This document shows, in pieces, positions 53,975 through 62,661 of a DNA stretch of 64,000 nucleotides. The DNA comes from Chloroflexota bacterium (GTDB lineage Bacteria > Chloroflexota > Anaerolineae > J036 > Brachytrichaceae): the NCBI GenBank assembly GCA_025354985.1, contig JANXLU010000085.1, positions 62,001 through 126,000 on the forward strand, read 5' to 3'. The notes under the pieces are model-generated. The model was given only the letters and a program-made list of their open reading frames with translations, searched no databases and was not told the DNA's origin. The position numbers were made by a program, and so were the translations under genes. Each line of letters begins with the position of its first letter. Positions within the stretch are counted from its first letter, which is position 1.

Positions 53975-54807
53975 GCACCTGAACGCCAGTAGTCAACGGC
54001 GTTGCCCCAGCCCCCAATGGGTGCTTGTGAACCCGTGACCTCGGAATATCCGGCGCCAACCGCATTCAAGAGCAATGCCGCGTCTCCCGACATGCCCACA
54101 AAGGAGTAGCCATCGGCCAGCCGATCATGGGCTTGGGTCGCATTGCCCATTAATATGCCCGCTGCTATGTTGTTCTTTTGCGCTGCGAGAACGACCGCCC
54201 GCGCAGCCTGTTGAAACAGATCGGCGTCGCTCCAATAACTTGGCGCGAGACCAAGAGAAATGTGCAGGTCATTTGGGCCAATAAAGAGCACGTCGATGCC
54301 AGGCACCGCGGCGATTGCACTCAGGTTCTGAATTGCAGTTTTTGTCTCAATTTGGACAGCAATCAAGGTTTCGTGATTGGCCCTATTCGTGTAGTCAAAC
54401 CGATTGGTTTTGAAACCAACGTGTGGCATCAGGCCGCCATTTCCGCGCACTCCCGTTGGCGGGTACTTCGCATAGCTGACGATGCGAGCGGCTTGCTCGG
54501 CCGTTTCCACCATTGGCACCATAATTCCATGCGCGCCTGCATCAAGGGCTTGTTTGACGTGAAACACGGTTCCGTCCACTACGCGCACCAACGGGCTGCA
54601 ACGGCCCTCACTGACATCAGAAATCGTGCTGCAAAGAATACTCACCACGCTAAGGTCCGTGGCGCAGTGTTCAGTGTCAATAAGTAACCAATCCATACAA
54701 CCTTGTGCCGCGATCATTCTCGCCAGCGGTACATTGCCACTGTTGAACCACAGTCCCAGAGCCAGCCGATTGCCGCGAATTTTTGCGAGCGAGTTGTTGT
54801 TTCTCAT
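53971..54807 (-). CDS. HpcH/HpaI-type aldolase
   Basis: 278 aa class II pyruvate-type aldolase. Conserved blocks are GLWFNSGNVPLARMIAAQG, DWLLIDTEHCATD (metal Glu/Asp region), VDGTVFHVKQALDAGAHGIMVPMVETAEQA and LFIGPNDLHISLG. It cleaves or forms 4-hydroxy-2-oxo acids such as hydroxy-oxoheptanedioate, releasing pyruvate. The true substrate is not shown. Probably an operon with the amidase downstream, and divergent from an MFS transporter that could carry the substrate. Confidence 0.9.
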   Translation of the reverse strand: MRNNNSLAKIRGNRLALGLWFNSGNVPLARMIAAQGCMDWLLIDTEHCATDLSVVSILCSTISDVSEGRCSPLVRVVDGTVFHVKQALDAGAHGIMVPMVETAEQAARIVSYAKYPPTGVRGNGGLMPHVGFKTNRFDYTNRANHETLIAVQIETKTAIQNLSAIAAVPGIDVLFIGPNDLHISLGLAPSYWSDADLFQQAARAVVLAAQKNNIAAGILMGNATQAHDRLADGYSFVGMSGDAALLLNAVGAGYSEVTGSQAPIGGWGNAVDYWRSGA

Positions 54808-54923
54808 GATTCGTCCGTTGATGTTACAACAGCCAGGACAACTGTTCAGTTGCCACTATCGAGGCATGGGTGTTGCGCAAATTGCTCAAGCGCTAAACTT
54901 GATCTCCTTATGTTGTGTGGCAC

Positions 54924-56159
54924 ATGCTGAGTTTCCTGCAAAATTTGATACCCGGGGCCGTCCAAAGGACTTTGCGCCGCGAGGTTCTTGCGATGTGTTT
55001 GATCGCTTTTATCGCGGACAACGTATGGAGCGTACTATCCCCCACGTTTTCCAACTTCGCCACAAGCCTTGGCGCTTCGCTGAGTCTGGTTGGCGTTCTA
55101 AGCAGCCTGGCGGGGCTTACTCAGTTGGCTGCTAGCATGTGGTTGGGCTTGCAATCTGATTTGCGGGGTAGAAAGCCCGTCATTGTGGCAGGGTTGGGCG
55201 TGTTTGCAATTTCGATGTTTATGTTTGCCGGCGCTTCAGACGCGTGGCTGTTGATCCCAGCACGGATCTTGTTTGGGTTGGGAACCGTGTCGATATTTAC
55301 AATTGGCGCGGCCTACATTGGTGACGTTATCAGTGCGGAGGAGCGTGGCGTTGCATTTGGTTTGTACGCAACCAGTATGGGTCTTGGCGCAACGACAGGT
55401 CCGTTCATCGGCGCGTTGATACAGCCTGCATTTGGCATATCCGGAACGTACGTATGGGGTGGGTTGCTGGCTGGATTGGGCGCTTTTCTTGCTTGGCGCT
55501 GGCTGGCCGATACGCGAAAGTCTGCGATTCACGGGCCAAACCAGCACCATGCTCCCGCTCTTGGAGCAATGATTTCAGTACTTCGGAATCCAAATCTACT
55601 TGCTGCATGTCTTGTCACGCTGGTCGCGAACACGTCGTTCATCGGCTTGATAGCCAGCTTCTTCCCCGTTTATTTGGTGTCGCTTGGACTTTCCCAATCG
55701 AGCATCAACGGTATGTTTTCGCTGCGGGCACTATGCTCAACTGTAACGCGATTGCCGGCGGCCATTTTGAGCAGCAAAACTTCGCGCTGGTTGTTTCTAC
55801 TTGGCGCGCTCATGATCATGAGCGTGGTTGCATTCTTAATGTCTCGATCGCAAAGCATCCCAGTCCTTGCATTGTTGTTAGTGTGCGAGGGAATCGCATT
55901 TGGCTCAGTTCTGGCCGTCGGCCAATCGTTTGTTGCGGAACACTCTACGATGGCATCACGTGGTGCGGCAATCGGAATGTATAGTACGGTTGGAAGTGTT
56001 GGCAGTACGTTGAGCCCGCTAATGCTCGGTATAGTGGCTGATTCCATGGGAATTGCTGCGGTGTTTGTGTTGACATCCGTCCTGCTCACGCTCGGGTTCG
56101 TTGCGGTTGCCGCGATTTACCTTCAAGGACGCACCAACCGCGCACGCGACCTCACCTGA
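54924..56159 (+). CDS. MFS transporter
   Basis: 411 aa from ATG 54924 (MLSFLQNLIPGAVQ); a GTG nine bases upstream is an alternative. About twelve membrane helices. The conserved loop between helices 2 and 3 is GLQSDLRGRKPVIVAG, and helix 5 has SMGLGATTGPFIGALI, the major-facilitator sugar/drug antiporter pattern. It may be an exporter or a carrier for the aldolase/amidase substrates; neither is proven. A TATGTT lies nine bases before the ATG. Confidence 0.9.
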   Translation: MLSFLQNLIPGAVQRTLRREVLAMCLIAFIADNVWSVLSPTFSNFATSLGASLSLVGVLSSLAGLTQLAASMWLGLQSDLRGRKPVIVAGLGVFAISMFMFAGASDAWLLIPARILFGLGTVSIFTIGAAYIGDVISAEERGVAFGLYATSMGLGATTGPFIGALIQPAFGISGTYVWGGLLAGLGAFLAWRWLADTRKSAIHGPNQHHAPALGAMISVLRNPNLLAACLVTLVANTSFIGLIASFFPVYLVSLGLSQSSINGMFSLRALCSTVTRLPAAILSSKTSRWLFLLGALMIMSVVAFLMSRSQSIPVLALLLVCEGIAFGSVLAVGQSFVAEHSTMASRGAAIGMYSTVGSVGSTLSPLMLGIVADSMGIAAVFVLTSVLLTLGFVAVAAIYLQGRTNRARDLT

Positions 56160-56200
56160 ATTCGTCTCCGTCGAATCGTTGCCGGCCAGTGAAGGTTCGA

Positions 56201-56842
56201 TTAGCGCCTTGGACTTGTGACGTGTTTTTTTAGCAAGCCGCTGGCAAGCAAATATACCTGTGCAACTTTGTCGTCCGATTGGTCCCATTTCATAAGCTCT
56301 CGCAACACCACGTCACCATGTTGTCTGCTGATGTCGCGAATTGCATTGCCGATGGATCGCCTTACAGAGTCGCTTTCATCCGCGCGGAGGGGCGCCAACA
56401 TCCCAACTGCGTGCTCGGGTACATGTTTGAAATATGGACGTGCAGTCCATATACGCAGGCCTTCTGCAACTGCGCGCTTTACATTTGGCCGCTCATCATC
56501 CAGCCATTCCTGGATGACCGGCAAGGCGGACTCGTAGCCTGTATCCTGACAATGGCGATCAATTGCGCGTGCCAACATTTCCTGAACACGCCAGTTTGCA
56601 TCCCCACTGACGATATTTTTGAGGTACTGAACAAATTGTTGCCGTTGGGCACTAACCCGACCGAGCAACAGCACTGCAATCATGCGGGCTTGATACACGT
56701 CGGATGAAAATAATCGCGTTGCGATCTTTCCGCTTTCGTCAGGTGTGTTTTCAAGGTAAACCTCATCCGCTGCCTGGGTAAGGTCTGTAAACCCAACTTT
56801 GGTTTGTCGTGCACGATCCGTCAAATATTGAATTATGTCCAT
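56201..56842 (-). CDS. AlkD-like HEAT-repeat protein (DNA alkylation repair family)
   Basis: 213 aa, all-helical HEAT repeats. The blocks NWRVQEMLARAIDRHC, LPVIQEWLDDERPNVKRAVAEGLRIWTARPYF and DSVRRSIGNAIRDISRQHGD match the AlkD/AlkC-related family, which flips out alkylated bases and excises them as a glycosylase. The N-terminal part is shorter than in full AlkD. The key catalytic Asp/Trp positions cannot be assigned with confidence, so a non-enzymatic relative is possible. Confidence 0.8.
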   Translation of the reverse strand: MDIIQYLTDRARQTKVGFTDLTQAADEVYLENTPDESGKIATRLFSSDVYQARMIAVLLLGRVSAQRQQFVQYLKNIVSGDANWRVQEMLARAIDRHCQDTGYESALPVIQEWLDDERPNVKRAVAEGLRIWTARPYFKHVPEHAVGMLAPLRADESDSVRRSIGNAIRDISRQHGDVVLRELMKWDQSDDKVAQVYLLASGLLKKHVTSPRR

Positions 56843-56890
56843 TCAGCTCAATCCGGGTGTCACGCATCCGGTTCATTCATCTAATCCGCT

Positions 56891-57113
56891 TCAGGTACTG
56901 CCGGCTTCTATCCAATGCAAAATGTCTGCGTCAGTCCACGCAGGTATCGTAGACCTAACATTTATGGCACTACAAGCAACTGGAATAACGGAATTTTGTC
57001 CATCTCCCATTGGCATCATCTGGTCAAAAACTAAATTTGCCTGAATGTCGGATACGTGATCGCGGGCGCGCATTGCATCCCATTATCCCGCCTGCAGCGA
57101 AATTTTCACAAAA
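56891..57113 (-). pseudogene. Possible remnant of a c-type cytochrome domain
   Basis: Minus-strand translation of this 223-base gap gives IQANLVFDQMMPMGD, then TDADILHWIEAGST and a stop. This resembles the C-terminal 'MPxGN...mT..er..l..WI..G' part of cytochrome c domains such as that of PuuD. A preceding FAAGGIM fits the same domain but lies in another frame, with an in-frame stop between, and no CxxCH is found. It looks like a frameshifted, truncated fragment directly after the defective Rieske-like gene. The match is short and could be fortuitous. Confidence 0.3.
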
Positions 57114-57908
57114 TTAGACTAGTGAATTTTCGATCATTTCTCGGAATGCCCTGGAGGCTGCACATTCCACAGAAGATTTTCCTTCCAATACTCCGCGTTC
57201 GCGTTCAAGAATCGTTACTATTCGGCTTGCACGCGGGGTAATCTTGCGTCCCCGATCGTCCGGCACTGAATAGGCAGACCAAAAGGATCGCGTTTGCCCG
57301 GCCGAAATTGGAACATGCGCCGTGATTATGAGCCCGGACTGCGCAGTTAGCAAAATGCATGATGGAAACTGAAACCTCATCCGTACGGTCTGTGTCACCG
57401 GAGGCTTAACCTTTTTAATAAATGTACCTGTTGTCCGCCGTGGTGAAATTAGTTGGGCTGAGCACGAAATTCCCCAGTTTTTGGCGGACGTGGAAATCAA
57501 GTCGACCTTGTCTGGAGCTTCGAGGGATTCGTCCAGAACGCCGGGTATTTCACCAGTCACATCCAGAAAGTGTTCAACGACCCTCCAAATATTCGCATTC
57601 CAAACAGTTTCACCGGTAACAGGGCGCCCAACACCAACCAATTGGTCATTCCAGTTGGCCAGGTCAATTTTTTCGGGTTTTGAATCGGCATTTGAACGGA
57701 TCCATGTCAATCCATATGCTTCCGCGACTTGGACATCTTCAGCAGTTTGATTTTTAGTTGCAGTCACCTGGCCGGAACGTATTGCTCCTGCAGAGCGCAG
57801 CCCCACAGAGGATCGTAGGAGTGTGTACACGGCTCCCAATGCTGGGATTGACCGCGGCGTGGTTCCAATCTTGGCGGAAAATGCCACCGGCCACCAAAGA
57901 TGATTCAT
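57114..57908 (-). CDS. Rieske-oxygenase-like protein lacking the Rieske cluster and the mononuclear iron ligands
   Basis: 264 aa, intact frame. The N-terminus (MNHLWWPVAFSAKIG...YTLLRSS) and the body (VAEAYGLTWIRSNAD, IWRVVEHFLDVTGEIPGVLDESL, TRSFWSAYSVPDDRG) follow the order of Rieske non-haem iron oxygenases of the VanA/phenylpropionate type. The CxH...CxxH segment between YTLLRSS and AEAYGLTW is missing; about 40 residues seem deleted. The catalytic D-x-x-H-x4-H site reads DVTGEIPGVLDE, so both His are absent. No other frame holds the missing motif. Its ATG overlaps the PfkB stop (ATGA). It is either a pseudoenzyme with a binding role or a decaying gene that has stayed open. Confidence 0.6.
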   Translation of the reverse strand: MNHLWWPVAFSAKIGTTPRSIPALGAVYTLLRSSVGLRSAGAIRSGQVTATKNQTAEDVQVAEAYGLTWIRSNADSKPEKIDLANWNDQLVGVGRPVTGETVWNANIWRVVEHFLDVTGEIPGVLDESLEAPDKVDLISTSAKNWGISCSAQLISPRRTTGTFIKKVKPPVTQTVRMRFQFPSCILLTAQSGLIITAHVPISAGQTRSFWSAYSVPDDRGRKITPRASRIVTILERERGVLEGKSSVECAASRAFREMIENSLV

Positions 57909-58852
57909 ATTGTTGGAGTCAGGAATGCAGAAAGCTCGCCTCGTCGCGGCGCATTTGCACCGGCCTTGGTGCAGTTTATCGCAGCAACTGCTGTAGCGAA
58001 TTGCAAGACGTTAATCCACTCGGCATCCGTCACGTTCCCGGCCAGCAGCGCATCCGACTTGATGCCAAGCTCCAAAATGCGAACCATGCAGGCTGCAGTG
58101 AATGAATCCCCGGCACCAACCGTGTCAACGACTGCGATGACGTTTGCTGGAACATCGAGCGGTTGCTTACCTGGGCGAAAAAGGGTCGATCCGTGGTCAC
58201 CCTTTGTGACAATCACTACCTTGGCGCCAAGCGAGAGCCACTCGCCTGCAATATAAGCGTGAGCAATTCCCGGATGCAACCAGGTTAGATCTTGATCACT
58301 AACCTTGACAATATGTGATGCGGGAATCCAATCGTGCACCAGATATTGCAGATACCGCGCGCGATTTGGCGTAAGTGCCGGGCGGCAATTTGGATCAAAC
58401 ATTACGAGGCAGAGATTTTGATGCAGCTTTACGGTTTCGAGAATAGCTGTGGCGGCTGGTTCAGCGAGAAGGCTGATTGAGCCAAATTGTATGAACTGAA
58501 CACTTTCTGGCAACACGGTTCGAGGTTGCGGATCGTAGCGTGAATCAGCCGAACCATTGGCAAGAAATTGAAAGTGGGCGTTCCCATCACGCTCGTCTAC
58601 AAAGGCGACCGTCGACGGATCATTCGAACGAAAAAGGAAATCAACTTGAACGCTATTTGTTTCCAAATATGCGAATAGCTCCCCGCCCAACATATCTGTT
58701 GAAATTTGACTTAAAAACGTCACCGGCTGCGCCAAGCGGGCAGCGGCCACGGCAACATTAAATGGGGAACCTCCAGGATAACCTTGATACGCTAGCGGTC
58801 CGACCGCCTTAAAGTCAATGAGCGCTTCGCCAAACACGGCGATTGTTGGCAT
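57905..58852 (-). CDS. PfkB-family sugar kinase (fructokinase-like)
   Basis: 315 aa from ATG 58852 (MPTIAVFGEALIDFKA); the longer frame has an unconserved tail. The N-terminal PfkB signature is YPGGSPFNVAVAAARLAQ. The C-terminal ATP/anion-hole signature with catalytic Asp is DTVGAGDSFTAACMV. VTKGDHGSTLF binds ATP. Closest in style to bacterial fructokinases, phosphorylating a free sugar. It is coupled by a four-base overlap to the defective Rieske-like gene, a combination without obvious metabolic logic. Confidence 0.92.
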   Translation of the reverse strand: MPTIAVFGEALIDFKAVGPLAYQGYPGGSPFNVAVAAARLAQPVTFLSQISTDMLGGELFAYLETNSVQVDFLFRSNDPSTVAFVDERDGNAHFQFLANGSADSRYDPQPRTVLPESVQFIQFGSISLLAEPAATAILETVKLHQNLCLVMFDPNCRPALTPNRARYLQYLVHDWIPASHIVKVSDQDLTWLHPGIAHAYIAGEWLSLGAKVVIVTKGDHGSTLFRPGKQPLDVPANVIAVVDTVGAGDSFTAACMVRILELGIKSDALLAGNVTDAEWINVLQFATAVAAINCTKAGANAPRRGELSAFLTPTI

Positions 58853-59022
58853 TTTTTGAGCTTTTGAATCCTGCTGGCATGTCATGTGCATTTTCAAGTG
58901 CTTTGGAACGGACAAGTACATTAAGGACATCTGCGACGCTAGCTAATCCAAGCGCGCGGATAAGGTACGCCCGGCGGGCGAGCAGATTTGCTCTAGTGCA
59001 AATGGATAATTGCGATCTTTAA

Positions 59023-60096
59023 TTATCGTATGTGTCGAATTAGGGCCCCTTGAGGAAGCTCATAAACGATGCGCCCCTTAAAGCCCGTCATCGTTTCGGC
59101 TGCGCAAAGTGCGTTCAAAATAGACTCTTCCGTTGCATCAGCAACGGCTTCAAACAAGCGACTTAAGTGGGGCTGCGGCAGCCACGCGGCAGATTGGACG
59201 CTGCGGGCCCCGTTTACGACATGGTTATGCGTGCTGAATGCCAGAAATAAATCGCCACTTCCGTTGCTACCAGTGCCGCCGACGCGGCTTAAGCCCACCG
59301 TCGCACGTTGGGCCAGACGCGTGCATTGCAGGGGCAACAGAGGAGCATCTGTGGCTAGAATCACGATGATTGAACTTGATACCGCCTCGGGCTGCGTTGG
59401 CAATTTCAAATGTGGGACTGGCGTATGATCAGGGGTAATCATTCTGCCAAAATGCACACCATCCACTCGCAGTGAGTTGCGATTGCCATAGTTGGATTGG
59501 ACTAAAACACCAACCGTATAGGGTGATCCTTCAATCTCGACCACTCGACTGCTCGTGCCAATCCCACCCTTAAAGTCGTGGCATATCATCCCTGTTCCGC
59601 CACCGACATTGCCCTCGGAGACCGTGCCGGACCGTGCATTGTGGATAGCGTCAAACACATGTTCACGCGTGAGGTGGAATGCATCGGCATCATTCAAGTA
59701 GCCATCATATGTTTCCGCAACAACAGGCAGGCTCCACATATCGGCGAAACCATGTTTGCTGGAATATTCAACCAGTGCCTGGTGCGCCACCCCTACGGAA
59801 TGTGTGCTGGTCAAGGCGATTGGCGAAATCAAGAACCCACTTTCTTTTAACCAGTGGATGCCGGTCATTTCGCCGTTACCGTTAAACGAGTGAAAGCCGG
59901 CAAAACAATGATCCCGGCCAATTTCACCATCCCTGGGCATGATGATGGTGACACCAGTGCGCGCGATGCGCGGGGTTTCAGATATCAGTGTGGTATGTCC
60001 AATGGCGATGCCAGCAACATCAGTGATCGCATTGTGTGGGCCGACTGGATACGATCCAATTTCGATGCCAAGTTCTCGCAGGCGTGGTTTCGTCAT
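59023..60096 (-). CDS. P1/DmpA-family (S58) peptidase
   Basis: 357 aa from ATG 60096 (MTKPRLRELGIEIGSYPVG). N-terminal nucleophile aminopeptidase of the DmpA/BapA group, which self-cleaves into two chains and releases N-terminal D- or beta-amino acids. The blocks NAITDVAGIAIGHTTL, TGIHWLKESGFLISPIALTSTHSVG, EGNVGGGTGMICHDFKGGIGTSSR (written here as the self-cleavage region) and RVGGTGSNGSGDLFLAFSTHN are typical. TAGAGT on the minus strand seven bases before the ATG suggests another near-leaderless start. Divergent from the propeller gene. Confidence 0.9.
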   Translation of the reverse strand: MTKPRLRELGIEIGSYPVGPHNAITDVAGIAIGHTTLISETPRIARTGVTIIMPRDGEIGRDHCFAGFHSFNGNGEMTGIHWLKESGFLISPIALTSTHSVGVAHQALVEYSSKHGFADMWSLPVVAETYDGYLNDADAFHLTREHVFDAIHNARSGTVSEGNVGGGTGMICHDFKGGIGTSSRVVEIEGSPYTVGVLVQSNYGNRNSLRVDGVHFGRMITPDHTPVPHLKLPTQPEAVSSSIIVILATDAPLLPLQCTRLAQRATVGLSRVGGTGSNGSGDLFLAFSTHNHVVNGARSVQSAAWLPQPHLSRLFEAVADATEESILNALCAAETMTGFKGRIVYELPQGALIRHIR

Positions 60097-60133
60097 TGGA
60101 CCAACTCTACCTGCTAAATTGCGTTGCGTCCGC

Positions 60134-60139
60134 GATAAT
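60134..60139 (+). promoter_or_regulatory. -10 element for a leaderless GyrA-propeller-like gene
   Basis: GATAAT is separated from the ATG at 60146 by six bases. No Shine-Dalgarno sequence is present. The space to the divergent P1 peptidase gene is only 49 bases. Confidence 0.5.
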
Positions 60140-60145
60140 TGTTGC

Positions 60146-61264
60146 ATGAACACGCCCGACTTGGAGGTGCCTGAATCCGATCGAACGGCTGATCCCGCTA
60201 CCCTGGCTAATTATCTGAATGACCTGTCGATGCGCGTCTCCACTTTGCAAACACAAAGCGACGAGTTACGCGGCGAGAATGTCATTTTGAGGCGGTCAGG
60301 TATTCACCAAATATATTCTGCACAAATTGATGCGCTGCGTACGGATGTTCGCGATTTGATATCACTTGCAACCCGCCGTGGACTAAGCCCGCACGTGGTT
60401 CGGCTAATTTCGAGCAACGGCATGTGCGCGCAGTTTGAGACGCCGGCATCCTATGAACAGACTTTGCCTCTGGACGGGTTGACCTCCGACGCATTTGCTT
60501 CGCTTCGGCCGGTTCACCTTGCATGTGCGCACGCACTTGATTCGGTCATTGTGGTCACTTCAAAATTCCGATTGCTGCGCGCCACTGGTATGGGGATTCA
60601 AACAGCGGCATCCAGTGATTGGCGCGCCGCCCGTGCTGTTGTTGCGTTGCGCAGGGGCGAACAAGCTGACTGCATCCTAAGTGTTGACGAGGCGCATGCT
60701 CCACGGTACGTGGTCGTGGTTACCCGAATGGGGTGGGTGAGGGCGCTTTCGTGGAGCGCCTTTGAGCAAATCATGCATTCTGGTCAACCGTTTGCGAGCA
60801 AAACGGATGGTGATACACCGGTTCGCATCATTGGGGGTGAAGGCGGTGATGTGTTGGTCGTTTCGCGCGCTGGTAAATGGACTCGGTTTCCTCTTGGTTC
60901 TGTTGAACCGGCCGGGTCACAGGCGATAAATGTGACCCTCGAGGATGATGTGGTCGACGCCGTCCTGGTGGATGATCAACCCGCGATATTTTTTGTCGGG
61001 CCGGATGGTGCCATGCTCGGTGTGAGCCCGACGGCTCTTGCAACGCATAAGCGTCCACTTGCCAAACCGGGCGGTCTGCCGCGCGGGTTTCGCGTAATGG
61101 CTTGTTTAGGTTGTAAACCCGCCGCGACAATTCTGACGCTGGGATACGATCTAACGTTTGACGTGGTTGGCACGAAGCGGCTGCGCGTGGGGGACCGCAT
61201 CTCGGATTCCCAGCCTTTGAACGTGATTTCGCGCAAACTGGCTGCTGTTGCGTTGCTTCAGTAA
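60146..61264 (+). CDS. Free-standing GyrA C-terminal-like beta-propeller protein with N-terminal coiled coil
   Basis: 372 aa from ATG 60146 (MNTPDLEVPESDRT); the frame is open upstream only across the divergent gene. Residues 20-80 are a coiled coil (LANYLNDLSMRVSTLQTQSDELRGENVILRR). From about 110 on, repeated strands of the type VVTxxGxxRxLxxxxF occur: DSVIVVTSKFRLLRATG, YVVVVTRMGWVRALSW, VLVVSRAGKWTRFPLGSVEP, IFFVGPDGAMLGVSPTAL, ILTLGYDLTFDVVGTKRL. This blade pattern is that of the DNA-wrapping propeller of GyrA/ParC. There is no GyrA box and no topoisomerase core. It precedes an Hsp70-like gene by eight bases. DNA binding is inferred. Confidence 0.7.
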   Translation: MNTPDLEVPESDRTADPATLANYLNDLSMRVSTLQTQSDELRGENVILRRSGIHQIYSAQIDALRTDVRDLISLATRRGLSPHVVRLISSNGMCAQFETPASYEQTLPLDGLTSDAFASLRPVHLACAHALDSVIVVTSKFRLLRATGMGIQTAASSDWRAARAVVALRRGEQADCILSVDEAHAPRYVVVVTRMGWVRALSWSAFEQIMHSGQPFASKTDGDTPVRIIGGEGGDVLVVSRAGKWTRFPLGSVEPAGSQAINVTLEDDVVDAVLVDDQPAIFFVGPDGAMLGVSPTALATHKRPLAKPGGLPRGFRVMACLGCKPAATILTLGYDLTFDVVGTKRLRVGDRISDSQPLNVISRKLAAVALLQ

Positions 61265-61272
61265 AGGTTCCT

Positions 61273-62658
61273 ATGAATATTGGTATAGATTTTGGAACGA
61301 CGAACACCGTGGCGGCCGTTGTCGACACCGCCGGACGGGTGCAGATGCTGCCGCTTGACCCGACGGACGGTGGCCGCAATACGTTGCGCACTCTGATTTA
61401 TGTCGAACGAGACGGAACCATGCATATCGGTGCGGAGGCAAGCCGGATTCACCGTGATCAAAATCTTGGTCGGGTGCCGCGGTTTTCAAAACAATGGATT
61501 GGGTTTCTGGATATGGACGTTGCAGAATTTACGGCAAAAGGTTATGAGATCAAGGGAGGATCGACCATCGTCGATGTGTATTCCGATGTCGATGTCGATG
61601 CCCCGGGCAGGCTTTTGCATTCGCTCAAAGGGCCGTTGGCGACCGACTATGCCGGCACCACCCTATTTGGCACGTACTACTCGCTCGAAGAGTTGATCGC
61701 CCAGTTTTTGACGCGCCTACGCACACGCGTAGAGACATTGACCGGCGAACGCGTCGACTCCGCCGTATTTGGTCGCCCGGTAAATTTTGCGGCGGCTAAT
61801 ACGCCGGCCGAAAATGAACGCGCCGAGGCTCGTCTGGCACAGGCCGCCAAGCTTGCCGGATTTGATCGCATTACATTCGAGTTGGAGCCCATTGCAGCCG
61901 GGCTTGCCGCTCTGCATGATCAACCGTCCACCGCAGACGACAAAACGCTGATCTTTGATTTTGGCGGCGGCACGCTAGACGTTGCAATCCTGCGCAGTGG
62001 ACCAGGAATTGAAACCACGGTGCTCGCGACCGGCGGCATCGGGATAGCAGGAGATTATTTTGATCAAGTTCTGTTTAGGAAGGCACTTCGAGTTTGGTTT
62101 GGCGAAGGGATCACATGGGGCGCGCAGCGATTGCCATTTCCCACCAAGTTAATGGATATGCTTGGCGACTGGCAGGAGATACCGTCGTTGTGTAACGAGC
62201 CAACGCTCCAGTTTTTGCGTGAGGCACAACGAGATTGTTCAGCGCCGATTCGCTTGATGGCACTAGAGGACCTGATTGCGCGCGGTCATGCATACGATGT
62301 GTATGCCGTGGCAGAGCGGGCAAAAGTTGCCTTGTCAGATCAACCAATAACCATCGCCACCTACAGGGGCGATGCAATTGACATGTGGCAGCCGGTGTGG
62401 CGTTCGGAATTTGCAACGTGGATCAGCAGGGAGCGTCGCATAGTAAATACCTTGATCGACGACATAGTTAGCCGGGCAGGTCTGGATACCAGACAGATCA
62501 CGCGCGTTGTGCGCACCGGGGGATCATCATCGATTCCCGTATTTGTAAACCTGTTGGTCGAAAAATTTGGTCGCGAGAAGCTTGTCGAGCGCGATCTCTT
62601 TACAGCTGTGGCGGCAGGTCTTGCGTATCGCGCAGCTTCAGAGACATTTGATTCCTGA
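61273..62658 (+). CDS. Hsp70-family ATPase (YegD-like, no substrate-binding domain)
   Basis: 461 aa. The actin-like ATPase motifs are GIDFGTTNTVAAVVD (phosphate 1), LIFDFGGGTLDVAILRSG (phosphate 2) and VVRTGGSSSIPVFVNLL (adenosine). GRPVNFAAANTPAENERAEARLAQAAKLAGF is typical of YegD-like proteins. It is about 150 residues shorter than DnaK and ends after the ATPase domain, so it lacks the peptide-binding domain. It is coupled in an operon with the GyrA-propeller-like protein and converges on a DUF971 gene. Confidence 0.9.
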   Translation: MNIGIDFGTTNTVAAVVDTAGRVQMLPLDPTDGGRNTLRTLIYVERDGTMHIGAEASRIHRDQNLGRVPRFSKQWIGFLDMDVAEFTAKGYEIKGGSTIVDVYSDVDVDAPGRLLHSLKGPLATDYAGTTLFGTYYSLEELIAQFLTRLRTRVETLTGERVDSAVFGRPVNFAAANTPAENERAEARLAQAAKLAGFDRITFELEPIAAGLAALHDQPSTADDKTLIFDFGGGTLDVAILRSGPGIETTVLATGGIGIAGDYFDQVLFRKALRVWFGEGITWGAQRLPFPTKLMDMLGDWQEIPSLCNEPTLQFLREAQRDCSAPIRLMALEDLIARGHAYDVYAVAERAKVALSDQPITIATYRGDAIDMWQPVWRSEFATWISRERRIVNTLIDDIVSRAGLDTRQITRVVRTGGSSSIPVFVNLLVEKFGREKLVERDLFTAVAAGLAYRAASETFDS

Positions 62659-62661
62659 TTT

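Noticed and set aside
57760-57860. Frameshift hiding the Rieske CxH/CxxH motif in another frame
   Set aside because: I read all minus-strand frames of the segment where the motif should be and found no CPH or CxxH pattern, so the segment is missing rather than shifted.
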